NCBI RefSeq assembly: GCF_019063845.1
Contig: NZ_CP077683.1
Span: forward strand, 2,906,501 to 2,970,500
Direction: 5' to 3'
Source of the DNA: Geomonas subterranea
GTDB lineage: Bacteria; Desulfobacterota; Desulfuromonadia; Geobacterales; Geobacteraceae
DNA length: 64,000 bases
Part shown: piece by piece, positions 50,691 to 57,927 of the stretch
How the letters are laid out: the number at the start of each line of letters is the position of its first letter
Position numbering within the stretch: position 1 is the first letter of the stretch
Program-made: the position numbers and the translations under genes
The notes under the pieces: model-generated
What the model saw: the letters and a program-made list of their open reading frames with translations, nothing else
The model's database searches: none
What the model was told of the DNA's origin: nothing

Positions 50691-52097
50691 CTATCGGCCG
50701 AAGTAGTCCTTAACTGAAATCCCCAGACGCTTCAGCATGGTCTGGAAATTGGGGCGCAACATGCCGGTTTCCTCGGCGGCCCGGGAGATGTTCCAGTTAT
50801 TGCGTTTCAAGGCCTGGATGACGAAGGCCTTCTCGACGTTTTCGACCGAGCGGTCGCGGATGTGGCGCTTCATCTCCTTGAGGGCCTCGGCGCTGGTCGG
50901 GACGAAGCCGTCGAACCCGGTGCCCGGGGCCTCCGCCGGCTCGCCAAGCTCAAGGTTCTCCTTCTGAATCACATCCCCCTCACATAGAACCACGGCGCGC
51001 TCGATGGTATTCACCAGTTCCCGCACGTTCCCGGGATAGGAGTAATTTTCCAGGAACTGCATCGCCTCCGGGGAGATGCCGCGCAGGTCCTTCCCCACTT
51101 CCTCGACGAACTTGTTCATGAAGTGCCGGATCAGCAGCGGGATGTCACCCTTGCGTTCGCGCAGCGGGGGGAGCTCCAAAGGGATGATGTTGAGACGGAA
51201 AAAGAGGTCTTCCCTGAATTTGCCCTCCGCCACCATGGTCTTCAGGTTCCGGTTGGTGGCGGCCACGAGGTGGATGTTGAAGGAGACCGGCTGGGTGCCG
51301 CCGATGGGAGTGACCTGCCGCTCCTGCAGTACGCGCAGGAGCTTGGCCTGGGTGGCGAGGCTGATGTTGGAGACCTCGTCGAGAAAGAGCGTCCCCCCGT
51401 CGGCGACCATCAAAAGCCCCATCTTGGTCTGGACCGCACCCGTGAAGGAACCTTTGACATGGCCGAAGAGCTCGCTCTCAAGGAGGTTTTCTGCCAGCGC
51501 GGTGCAGTCGACGGCCACGAAGGGCTGGTCGCGCCTGGAACTGTGCTTGTGAATGGCGCGCGCGGCAAGCTCCTTGCCGGTACCGCTTTCGCCGGTGATA
51601 AGTACCGTGCTGTCGGTGGAAGCGACCTGGATGATGCGGCGGTAAACCTTCTGCATCTCCCGGCTTTCCCCGACGAACTCGTCGAAGCCGTGGTGGCAGT
51701 CGATCTCCTTCTTCACCACGATGTCTTCCACCGAGGTCTTCTTCTGCTCCAGCGCCAGGTGGACCTTCTCGAGGATCTGTTCCGGGGTGAAGGGCTTGAC
51801 GATGTAGTCGACGGTGCCGTTTTTCATCGCCTCGACGGCGGTCTCCACCGTGGCAAAGCCCGTGATCATGATCACCGGAGTGTCCGGCTGCAGGATCTTT
51901 ACCGCGTTCAGCACCTCGAAGCCGCTCATGCCCGGCATCTTGAGGTCCGTGATGATCAGCTCGAACTGTTTCTGCTGCAAAAGCTCTATGGCAGCGTGCC
52001 CGTTCTTGGCAGCATCTACGGTGAAGGAATCTCCTTCAAGAATCCTGGCCAGCCCCTCCCTGATAACAGACTCATCATCGACCACTAGAATATTCAT
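50691..52097 (-). CDS. bccR: NtrC-family sigma-54 response regulator with GSFTGA loop
   Basis: A 468-aa regulator with receiver D51 (LIITDLKMPGMSG), AAA+ Walker A GESGTGKELAA, Walker B GGTLFLDEVSNIS, and a Fis-like HTH (NWNISRAAEETGMLRPNFQ). Its sigma-54 loop reads GSFTGA, not GAFTGA, a minor but functional variant in the family. It is divergent from the operon at 52654 and its own start lies next to that operon's operator region. In G. sulfurreducens a sigma-54 regulator, BccR, near cbcBA is required for cbcBA expression; the symbol is my neighbourhood-based guess, and the regulator at 46746 is the alternative. Confidence 0.8.
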   Translation of the reverse strand: MNILVVDDESVIREGLARILEGDSFTVDAAKNGHAAIELLQQKQFELIITDLKMPGMSGFEVLNAVKILQPDTPVIMITGFATVETAVEAMKNGTVDYIVKPFTPEQILEKVHLALEQKKTSVEDIVVKKEIDCHHGFDEFVGESREMQKVYRRIIQVASTDSTVLITGESGTGKELAARAIHKHSSRRDQPFVAVDCTALAENLLESELFGHVKGSFTGAVQTKMGLLMVADGGTLFLDEVSNISLATQAKLLRVLQERQVTPIGGTQPVSFNIHLVAATNRNLKTMVAEGKFREDLFFRLNIIPLELPPLRERKGDIPLLIRHFMNKFVEEVGKDLRGISPEAMQFLENYSYPGNVRELVNTIERAVVLCEGDVIQKENLELGEPAEAPGTGFDGFVPTSAEALKEMKRHIRDRSVENVEKAFVIQALKRNNWNISRAAEETGMLRPNFQTMLKRLGISVKDYFGR

Positions 52098-52469
52098 AGA
52101 ATCACCATGTTATATCCAGCTATAGATGCACCGTACAATCGGTTTCCGAGCCCGCTGAAGCTGGACGGCACCAGGCCTCATGCTGTGACAGAAGAGTGCT
52201 CACTCCACGGAGTCCGTCCGCTGTATCAATAGCCCACAAAGATGCCTCTGTCAACATAAAGACATGAAAATACTTTCACGGCTCAAACAGACACAGACCC
52301 GCGAATTCGTGCCCAACGCTGCGCCAAATATGGCCCCAACCGCGGGGAATTACCCGTATTTCCAAGTGTATGCCGCAACCATACACCGCGCCACCCCACC
52401 TTAAAACCCGGAATCATTACGTTTTTCCTGAGAGCCGCCGTCACCCGCCTCCAGACCGGTCCGCGGCAT

Positions 52470-52486
52470 GTATAGAGGCACTATAC
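52470..52486. promoter_or_regulatory. Palindromic operator GTATAG-N5-CTATAC, copy 3
   Basis: A perfect 6-bp inverted repeat with a 5-bp spacer, identical in both arms to copy 1 at 41585. Its centre is about 96 bp before the -24 element at 52574. Confidence 0.7.
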
Positions 52487-52545
52487 ATTCAGCCGCCCCA
52501 ACCGCGCCCGAAGCGCCGCCCGCCGTCAGAATAGCATCGTGATTA

Positions 52546-52556
52546 CGGCCACTTGC
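52546..52556 (+). promoter_or_regulatory. CGGCCACTTRC motif, copy 4
   Basis: CGGCCACTTGC begins 28 bp before the -24 GG, the same offset as at the dodecaheme cytochrome promoter. Confidence 0.55.
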
Positions 52557-52572
52557 CACATACATCCGTGAA

Positions 52573-52588
52573 TGGCACGTTGAATGCT
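52573..52588 (+). promoter_or_regulatory. Sigma-54 promoter of the second respiratory operon
   Basis: TGGCAC-GTTGA-ATGCT has a perfect -24 box and GC ten bases after the GG. The -12 half ATGCTA is the same as in the dodecaheme cytochrome promoter. The first ATG (52654) is 66 bp further on. Confidence 0.85.
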
Positions 52589-52653
52589 AGGTAGGTGATC
52601 AGGCCGGTAAGCAGACCGAGGTTCGCAGACACACCAAAGGAAAGGAGACTATC

Positions 52654-52905
52654 ATGAAGGTTCTATCCGCAACGACAGCCTCGCTGGTGATGGACGGAAC
52701 CCAGGCTATGGCATCTCCCGCTGCAACGGAAACCGGGGGGCTCGGCCTGGCTGCAATCATCTTTACCGCCTTCATAGCCATGGTGGTCCTGTTTCAACTC
52801 TTGCCGGGCCTCGCCATGTTCCTCCGCATCTTCAAAGGGATCTTTTCCACCGAGGTCGAGCAGCGCGCCAAAGAGGTTGCCAAGGACAACAGGACCGGCC
52901 TATGA
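52654..52905 (+). CDS. Small membrane protein, first gene of second operon
   Basis: An 83-aa protein with one strong helix (LAAIIFTAFIAMVVLFQLLPGLAMFL) and a charged C-terminus (STEVEQRAKEVAKDNRTG). The helix end QLLPGLAMFLRIFKGIF is shared with the small proteins at 46165 and 53484. AAAGGAGA precedes the ATG. It is the counterpart, in the same first position, of the 89-aa gene in the cbc operon. Function is unknown. Confidence 0.75.
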   Translation: MKVLSATTASLVMDGTQAMASPAATETGGLGLAAIIFTAFIAMVVLFQLLPGLAMFLRIFKGIFSTEVEQRAKEVAKDNRTGL

Positions 52906-53016
52906 CCGCTGGCCGGCAGGCGGGGCGGACTTTCCGCTTATGCGCCACCCGGTATCAGCGGTGCGCAGCCGAGGTACAGCGGAACCGATCGCTCCCAGCC
53001 GTGTGAGGGTAAAGCT

Positions 53017-53403
53017 ATGCAAGGACTTCTCATCGTGGACGAAGACATGGACTGCAGAAAACAGATGGCCGAGATGTTCATCGAGTCCGGCTACAACGTG
53101 ATCGTCACCAACTCCATAGAAAGCGCCGTTTCCGGCATCCTGAAAAGAACCGCCCAGGTCGTGCTCCTGGGAACCAAGTTCGACGAGTTTTCGGCCTCGG
53201 AGATCATCCCGCTGCTGAAGCAGTGCAACCGCAAGCTCTCCATCATTCTCATAGCAGCCGGCACCTCGCTGCCGCTCTCGAGGAAACTCAGGAGCGAGGG
53301 GATCTTCTACCACGCGCTCAAACCGGTGAACGCCGAGGACCGCGCCGAGATCAGACAGGCAGTACAGTGCGCCTTCGAGAGTCTCAAATTGCAGATGGCG
53401 TAA
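53017..53403 (+). CDS. Stand-alone pseudo-receiver
   Basis: A 128-aa receiver-fold protein with acidic VDEDMD at the start and KPVNAED with the conserved Lys near residue 104, but LLGTKF where the phospho-acceptor should be (G52). It aligns throughout with residues 1-128 of the protein at 45426-46139 (EMFIESGYNVIVTNS with EYFRKAGYEVETTDS; EGIFYHALKPV with EGIFYQAMKPV). It probably acts as a non-phosphorylated interaction domain. GAGGGT lies before the ATG. Confidence 0.8.
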   Translation: MQGLLIVDEDMDCRKQMAEMFIESGYNVIVTNSIESAVSGILKRTAQVVLLGTKFDEFSASEIIPLLKQCNRKLSIILIAAGTSLPLSRKLRSEGIFYHALKPVNAEDRAEIRQAVQCAFESLKLQMA

Positions 53404-53483
53404 CGGTAACAAAGGGGGCCGCCATCGGCCCCGAAGATAAATGTTCGAGTCTTTCAACATCAAAGCCCCAAAAGGAGGAAGTC

Positions 53484-53732
53484 ATGAAAACCAAGATGCG
53501 CCTACCAGCCCTCGTGAACACAGCCGTTGTCTTTCTCATGACGACAGCGAACGCTTTCGCCGCGTCGACCAGCAAAGTCTTCGTCAGCAAGATGGGGATC
53601 CTTCTTTTCCTCGGCTTCTGCGCCCTGGTGCTGGTGGTCCAGCTGATCCCGGCCCTGATCACCCTCTACGGCATGCTCAAGGGGATCGGCAAGGAGCAGG
53701 AAAAGTCTCCCTCCCGCGTCAAGGGCCACTAG
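53484..53732 (+). CDS. Small membrane protein with signal-like N-terminus
   Basis: An 82-aa protein with an N-terminal hydrophobic stretch (LPALVNTAVVFLMTTANAFA) that may be a cleaved signal, then a helix MGILLFLGFCALVLVVQLIPAL and a basic tail. The helix matches the last helix of the fused protein at 45426 (MWLFLGFSALLLVAQFFPVF). AAAGGAGGAA precedes the ATG. Directly follows the pseudo-receiver gene. Confidence 0.75.
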   Translation: MKTKMRLPALVNTAVVFLMTTANAFAASTSKVFVSKMGILLFLGFCALVLVVQLIPALITLYGMLKGIGKEQEKSPSRVKGH

Positions 53733-53770
53733 GGAGACGGAATTCAACCTGATCGCAAAGGAGCCAAGCC

Positions 53771-53944
53771 ATGACACTGGATGCCGTAGGACAGATAAAG
53801 GAAGTCTTCACGCTGGTGGATTTCTACCAGTACATCAAAGGGGTGGAATACCTCATCTGCGTAGCCTTCTTCATCGGGTTCCCCATGTTCTACCGCTACC
53901 TGCACAAAAGGGAACAAGAAGGCAAGGAAACGGCGCGCCACTAG
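53771..53944 (+). CDS. 57-aa single-helix membrane peptide
   Basis: A 57-aa protein: short amphipathic start (LDAVGQIKEVFTLVDFYQYI), one helix (YLICVAFFIGFPMFYRYL) and a charged tail (HKREQEGKETARH). AAAGGAG lies seven bases before the ATG. It is embedded between the membrane and pentaheme cytochrome genes of the operon, with normal codon use, and may be a small subunit of the complex. Confidence 0.75.
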   Translation: MTLDAVGQIKEVFTLVDFYQYIKGVEYLICVAFFIGFPMFYRYLHKREQEGKETARH

Positions 53945-54005
53945 CATCGAATCGAGCAGCAAGGGAGAAAGCCTCCCCACTACTACAGAGCCAGGAGAAC
54001 ATGAC

Positions 54006-54530
54006 ATGTCCTCTTACAAACACTTTATAGTTGCCGCGCTATCCATAAGCGCCATCTCGGTGTCCTCCCCTGCTGCGCTGCAGTGCGCGCCGGTGCCGGA
54101 TTCCGTCACACTGAACCCGAACGGCAAGCTGTACAGCCCGTTCACCTTCAACCACGCCAAGCACATCCAGTCGATCAAGGAATGCGCCGACTGCCACCAC
54201 CACACCACCGGCACCCTGGTCCTCGCCCCCAACTGCGCCCGCTGCCACCAGAACTCGAGCCCGACCGCGGTGGTCTCCTGCAAGGGGTGCCACCTGGCCG
54301 CCCCGTTCTCTCCGGAGACCCTGGCCGCCAAGCGCGCCGACAAGCAGCGTTACCACCTGGACAAGATGGGGCTCAAGGGGGCGATGCACCAAAACTGCAT
54401 CGGCTGCCACAACAAGCTCGGCAACGGCCCGACCGGGTGCCAGGACTGCCACCCGCGCACCAAGGAAGGCGCAGCCTTCTACAGCACGAACCGCAAGGGA
54501 GCCAAACCCGCCCATGCAGAAGAGGAATGA
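54006..54530 (+). CDS. Pentaheme c-type cytochrome
   Basis: A 174-aa exported cytochrome with a signal peptide (HFIVAALSISAISVSSPAALQ) and five CxxCH sites (CADCH, CARCH, CKGCH, CIGCH, CQDCH). FTFNHAKHIQSIKECADCHHH gives the His-ligand pattern of class III cytochromes. AGGAG precedes the ATG. It is followed by a ferredoxin and an NrfD-type gene, the order of a quinol:cytochrome module such as CbcSTU or of NrfCD-type enzymes; it would accept electrons on the periplasmic side. Confidence 0.88.
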   Translation: MSSYKHFIVAALSISAISVSSPAALQCAPVPDSVTLNPNGKLYSPFTFNHAKHIQSIKECADCHHHTTGTLVLAPNCARCHQNSSPTAVVSCKGCHLAAPFSPETLAAKRADKQRYHLDKMGLKGAMHQNCIGCHNKLGNGPTGCQDCHPRTKEGAAFYSTNRKGAKPAHAEEE

Positions 54531-54576
54531 GATGCACCAACTACAGCAGCTCATCATGAATTGAGGAGGAACGCTG

Positions 54577-55494
54577 ATGAAACGAAGAAACTTCCTGAAG
54601 GCGTGCCTGATAGGCGGGACCACCATAGCGCTGGGCAAGACCAACAAGGGTTGGGCCAGCGGTTCCTTTGAGGGATACCCGGAGGCGATGGGCGTCCTGG
54701 TCGACACCACCCGCTGCATCGGCTGCCGCAGCTGCGAGGCTGCCTGCAACAAGGAGCAGAAACTACCGGAACCGGATACCTCCTTCGACGATCCGTCGGT
54801 GTTCGAACACGACCGGCGCCCGACGGCAAAAGCCTATACGGTCGTCAACCGCTACCAGAAAGAGCAGCCCTCCGGGCCCGTGTACCGCAAGGTGCAGTGC
54901 AACCACTGCAACGAGCCCGCCTGCCTCACCTCCTGCTTCGTGAACGCCTACACGAAGACCAAGGAAGGGGCCGTGATCTACAACTCCAAGGTCTGCGTCG
55001 GCTGCCGCAACTGCATGATCGCCTGCCCGTTCAACGCACCCGGCTACGACTACGACAGCGCGACCAACCCCATCGTCAAGAAGTGCATCCTGTGCTACGA
55101 CACCAGGCTCAAATACGGCAAGCCCCCCGCATGCGTCGAGATCTGCCCCCAGGAGGCGCTCACCTTCGGGCACCGCGCCGACCTGATCAAGCTGGCGCAC
55201 GAGCGGATCCGCGCGACCCCCGACCGCTATGTCGACCACGTCTACGGCGAGAAGGAGGTGGGAGGGACCAGCTGGCTCTACCTGGCCCCCGTGGGCTTCG
55301 ACAAGCTCGGCTTCGACACCACCCTCTCCAACGACCCCATCATCTCCAACGTGAAGGATTTCCTCGGCATGGTGCCGATGGTGCTTTCCATCTGGCCGGC
55401 GCTTTTCTCCGGCATCCACCTGCTCTGCAAGAACCAGGAGCACGATGGGCATGGGCATGATACCGATTCCAACCAGGAGGATACCAAGCCATGA
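54577..55494 (+). CDS. Four-cluster ferredoxin subunit (NrfC/DmsB type)
   Basis: A 305-aa iron-sulfur protein. The start MKRRNFLKACLIGGTTIALG is a twin-arginine-type signal (RRNFLK). Four Cys sets follow: CIGCRSCEAACN (about 48), CNHCNEPACLTSC (about 108), CVGCRNCMIACP (about 141) and CILCYDTRLKYGKPPACVEICP (about 172), each expected to hold a [4Fe-4S] cluster. A C-terminal hydrophobic stretch (MVPMVLSIWPALFSGIHLL) may anchor it. It links the NrfD-type quinol site to the pentaheme cytochrome. GAGGAGG precedes the ATG and its stop overlaps the next start (ATGA). Confidence 0.92.
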   Translation: MKRRNFLKACLIGGTTIALGKTNKGWASGSFEGYPEAMGVLVDTTRCIGCRSCEAACNKEQKLPEPDTSFDDPSVFEHDRRPTAKAYTVVNRYQKEQPSGPVYRKVQCNHCNEPACLTSCFVNAYTKTKEGAVIYNSKVCVGCRNCMIACPFNAPGYDYDSATNPIVKKCILCYDTRLKYGKPPACVEICPQEALTFGHRADLIKLAHERIRATPDRYVDHVYGEKEVGGTSWLYLAPVGFDKLGFDTTLSNDPIISNVKDFLGMVPMVLSIWPALFSGIHLLCKNQEHDGHGHDTDSNQEDTKP

Positions 55495-56846
55495 AAAAAA
55501 TGATCCAGCACGGTTTGGCAATAGTGGATTCACCGTATGACGAGGACGGCAAGAAGCGCTCGCTGGTCAGCAAGCTCCTTCTCGGGCTCACCCCGAGCCA
55601 GTACCTCTTGCAGGCGTTTCGGAACCCGTTGAACTGGATCCTGGCCGCCGTCTTCGCCGTCGGCATCCCGATCCTGATCGGCCGCTTCTTCTTCGGCCTG
55701 GCTTGGGCCACGAGCGGCTCCAACGACTACCCCTGGGGCCTTTTCCTTGGGTTCGGACTCTTCGCCATGGTGCCGCTCTCCTCCTCGGGCTTCCAGTTGG
55801 GCACCGCCTGCGAGATCTTCGGCAGGCACGACCTTGAGCCGATCGAGCGCCTCGCGCTCTTGAACGGACTTTTGGGCTACTTCTTCGCCGTCATCTACCT
55901 TCTCGCGGACCTGGGGCAGCCCTGGCGCCTCCCCTACCCGATGGTGGTATCCTTCGGGCCTGCGGCGGTGCTCTTCCTGGTGGCCTGGCACGTCGCCACC
56001 TACCTCTCGGTGCAGGTTGCCGAGGTATCGAGCGCCTTCTTCGAGTGGATCGGGTTCCCGGCCGGCAAGCGGGCGATCCGCCGCATCACCCTGGGGCTCA
56101 CCGTTTCGGGCATCATCCTCTCGACCCTGCACCAGGGGGCTCTGGGCGCGCTGTTCACCTACGCGCCGGGCAAGGTGCACCCGCTTTGGTACTCCTCCTC
56201 GTTCCAGTGGCTGCATTTCTTCGTCTCCTCGCTGCCGGGCGGCCTGTGCATGGTGATCACGGTGAGCACCATCGCGGCCAAGACCATGGGGTGGCGCGGC
56301 GACACCCGCTTCCACGAGAAGCTGGACAAGGTGACCGTGTCGCTCGCCAAGGGGGCCTGCATGGGGATCGCCACCTACATCACCATCAAGCTGATCGCCA
56401 TCGCCCATGACAACAAGTGGGCCTACCTGGACAGCGGCTGGGGGCAGTGGTTCATGTTCGAGATCATCGTGGGCTTCATGCTTCCGCTCACCCTGATGAC
56501 CTACGGCGTGCACACGAGGAAGATGGCCATCGTCCGTATGGGCGCCTTCATGACGGTCTTCGGCGTGGTGCTGAACCGGGTCAACACCGCCATGATCACC
56601 TTCAACTGGAAACTGCCGCACCGCGAGATCCCCCCCTGGCGCGAGGTGGTCATCAGCCTGACCATCTTCGCCACCTACATCGTGGTCTACCGCTTCATCC
56701 TGTACCGGCTCCCGATCCTGTTCAAATGGCGCCTGCAGGAACAGGAGGAGACGGTGCCCGAGGCGGTACCGGTGCCGGCACCGGGAAGGCGCGAGGCGAG
56801 CAGCGTACCGGTGGCGAGCTACAGCAGCATGACCAAGCTGGATTAG
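55491..56846 (+). CDS. NrfD/PsrC-type integral membrane quinol subunit
   Basis: A 451-aa protein with about nine or ten helices of the NrfD/HybB/PsrC family (LNWILAAVFAVGIPILIGRFFFG; WGLFLGFGLFAMVPLSSSGF; LHQGALGALFTYAPGKVHPLWYS). It oxidises or reduces menaquinone without heme. The start overlaps the ferredoxin stop by four bases. With the ferredoxin and pentaheme cytochrome it forms a quinol:cytochrome c module alternative to CbcBA. The C-terminus is a Pro/Val-rich cytoplasmic tail. Confidence 0.92.
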   Translation: MKKMIQHGLAIVDSPYDEDGKKRSLVSKLLLGLTPSQYLLQAFRNPLNWILAAVFAVGIPILIGRFFFGLAWATSGSNDYPWGLFLGFGLFAMVPLSSSGFQLGTACEIFGRHDLEPIERLALLNGLLGYFFAVIYLLADLGQPWRLPYPMVVSFGPAAVLFLVAWHVATYLSVQVAEVSSAFFEWIGFPAGKRAIRRITLGLTVSGIILSTLHQGALGALFTYAPGKVHPLWYSSSFQWLHFFVSSLPGGLCMVITVSTIAAKTMGWRGDTRFHEKLDKVTVSLAKGACMGIATYITIKLIAIAHDNKWAYLDSGWGQWFMFEIIVGFMLPLTLMTYGVHTRKMAIVRMGAFMTVFGVVLNRVNTAMITFNWKLPHREIPPWREVVISLTIFATYIVVYRFILYRLPILFKWRLQEQEETVPEAVPVPAPGRREASSVPVASYSSMTKLD

Positions 56847-56861
56847 CGGGATCGACGAAGG

Positions 56862-56893
56862 AGGGGCGCCGGCCGTGTGGGGCCGGCGCCCCT
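56862..56893 (+). terminator. 13-bp perfect GC hairpin after the NrfD gene
   Basis: AGGGGCGCCGGCC and GGCCGGCGCCCCT pair fully around a 6-nt loop, with no U-run. It may attenuate transcription into the heme-sensor gene or protect the upstream mRNA end. Confidence 0.5.
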
Positions 56894-56917
56894 GGAAAGT
56901 GGATCGTGCAGGCTCTC

Positions 56918-56951
56918 AGGGGGACAGGCACCTGACGGGGCCAGTCCCCTT
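56918..56951. repeat. REP-like hairpin GGGGACAGG/CCAGTCCCC
   Basis: An imperfect 10-bp stem AGGGGACAGG with CCAGTCCCCT, in the gap between the NrfD gene and the heme-sensor gene. I recall similar words scattered in Geobacter intergenic DNA, but only one copy is in this window. Confidence 0.4.
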
Positions 56952-57052
56952 GAGACCGCGCCCGGCCGTAGAGGGTGGTTACAAAGAGGCAAGTGCGGCA
57001 CAGCGGGGGTGACGGCGGCAGCAGGCCGGCGACCCAGATTGGAGATGGAGCC

Positions 57053-57895
57053 ATGTTCGACAAGATCGCAGGAAGGGCCTTGGTTCCCGTAGGGATAGTG
57101 GTTACCGGATTTCTGGTGGTCTGCTTCGTTCTCCTCTACGCGGCCATCAAGCAGGTGGTGATCCGCGATTCCGTCACGCAGGCGAACAACCTGGCAGGCA
57201 TCGTGCTGAAGTCAACGCGCTACGCCATGATGAAATCTGACGCGGAGCTAAACGGCGCCATCATCCGCAACATCAGCGCCCAAAACGGCGTGCAGCACGT
57301 GCGGATCTTCAACAAGAAGGGAGTGGTGGCCTTCTCCTCGAAGCCCGAGGAGGTGAACCGCCAGGTGGACAAGAAGGCTGAGGGGTGCGTGGTCTGCCAC
57401 GAGAAGGCGGCGCCCGTCACCACGCTTGGGACCATGCAGAAGGCGCGCACCTTCAAGAACGCCGCCGGGGACGAGATCCTCGCCATCACCGCGCCGATCT
57501 ACAACGAGCCTGACTGCGCCAACGCCGCCTGCCACTTCCATCCCGCCGGGCAGAGGATACTGGGAACGCTGGATATCGGACTGTCACAGGAGGCGACGCT
57601 GCACTCTCTGGCGCTGATCCGGATGCAGATGCTGATCTTTTCGATCCTCACCCTGTTCCTCACCATAGCCGGTGTCATCACTTTGCTAAAGATGATCGTG
57701 CTGGTTCCGATGAAGAAACTGCAGGAGTACACAGAGAGGAGCCAGGAAGGAAACGGCACGTCGCGTCCGCCCAACCTTCCCTATGAGCTTGACAAGATCG
57801 CGCAATCTTACTACTTTATCAGGGCAAAATTAAACGAAGTTGAGCAAAAGCCTTTCCAGCAGACGGAGAAAGGTCCGGTCTGCCAGCACAAGTGA
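57053..57895 (+). CDS. Heme-binding sensor-like membrane protein without output domain
   Basis: A 280-aa protein laid out like the input half of a chemoreceptor or kinase: TM1 (VPVGIVVTGFLVVCFVLLYAA), a periplasmic domain, TM2 (MLIFSILTLFLTIAGVITLL, about 195-215) and a short HAMP-like cytoplasmic part that ends near residue 280. The periplasmic part has CVVCHEK (CxxCH) near 106 and CANAACHFH (Cx4CH) near 160, consistent with one or two covalent hemes. No kinase, GGDEF or methyl-accepting domain follows, so it must signal through a partner or is an electron carrier. GGAG lies before ATG 57053; longer readings are not supported. Confidence 0.8.
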   Translation: MFDKIAGRALVPVGIVVTGFLVVCFVLLYAAIKQVVIRDSVTQANNLAGIVLKSTRYAMMKSDAELNGAIIRNISAQNGVQHVRIFNKKGVVAFSSKPEEVNRQVDKKAEGCVVCHEKAAPVTTLGTMQKARTFKNAAGDEILAITAPIYNEPDCANAACHFHPAGQRILGTLDIGLSQEATLHSLALIRMQMLIFSILTLFLTIAGVITLLKMIVLVPMKKLQEYTERSQEGNGTSRPPNLPYELDKIAQSYYFIRAKLNEVEQKPFQQTEKGPVCQHK

Positions 57896-57927
57896 CAGTT
57901 TCCCGGTTTTAAGTCAGCGAGCGAGCG

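Larger units (their letters stand above)
52098..52653. other. 556-bp divergent regulatory region
   Basis: This gap lies between the second NtrC-type regulator gene (minus) and the second respiratory operon (plus). It contains a GTATAG-N5-CTATAC palindrome, a CGGCCACTTGC motif and a sigma-54 promoter in that order (each listed below), and an A+T-rich block near 52245-52285 that may carry the regulator's own promoter. No coding sequence is visible. Confidence 0.7.
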
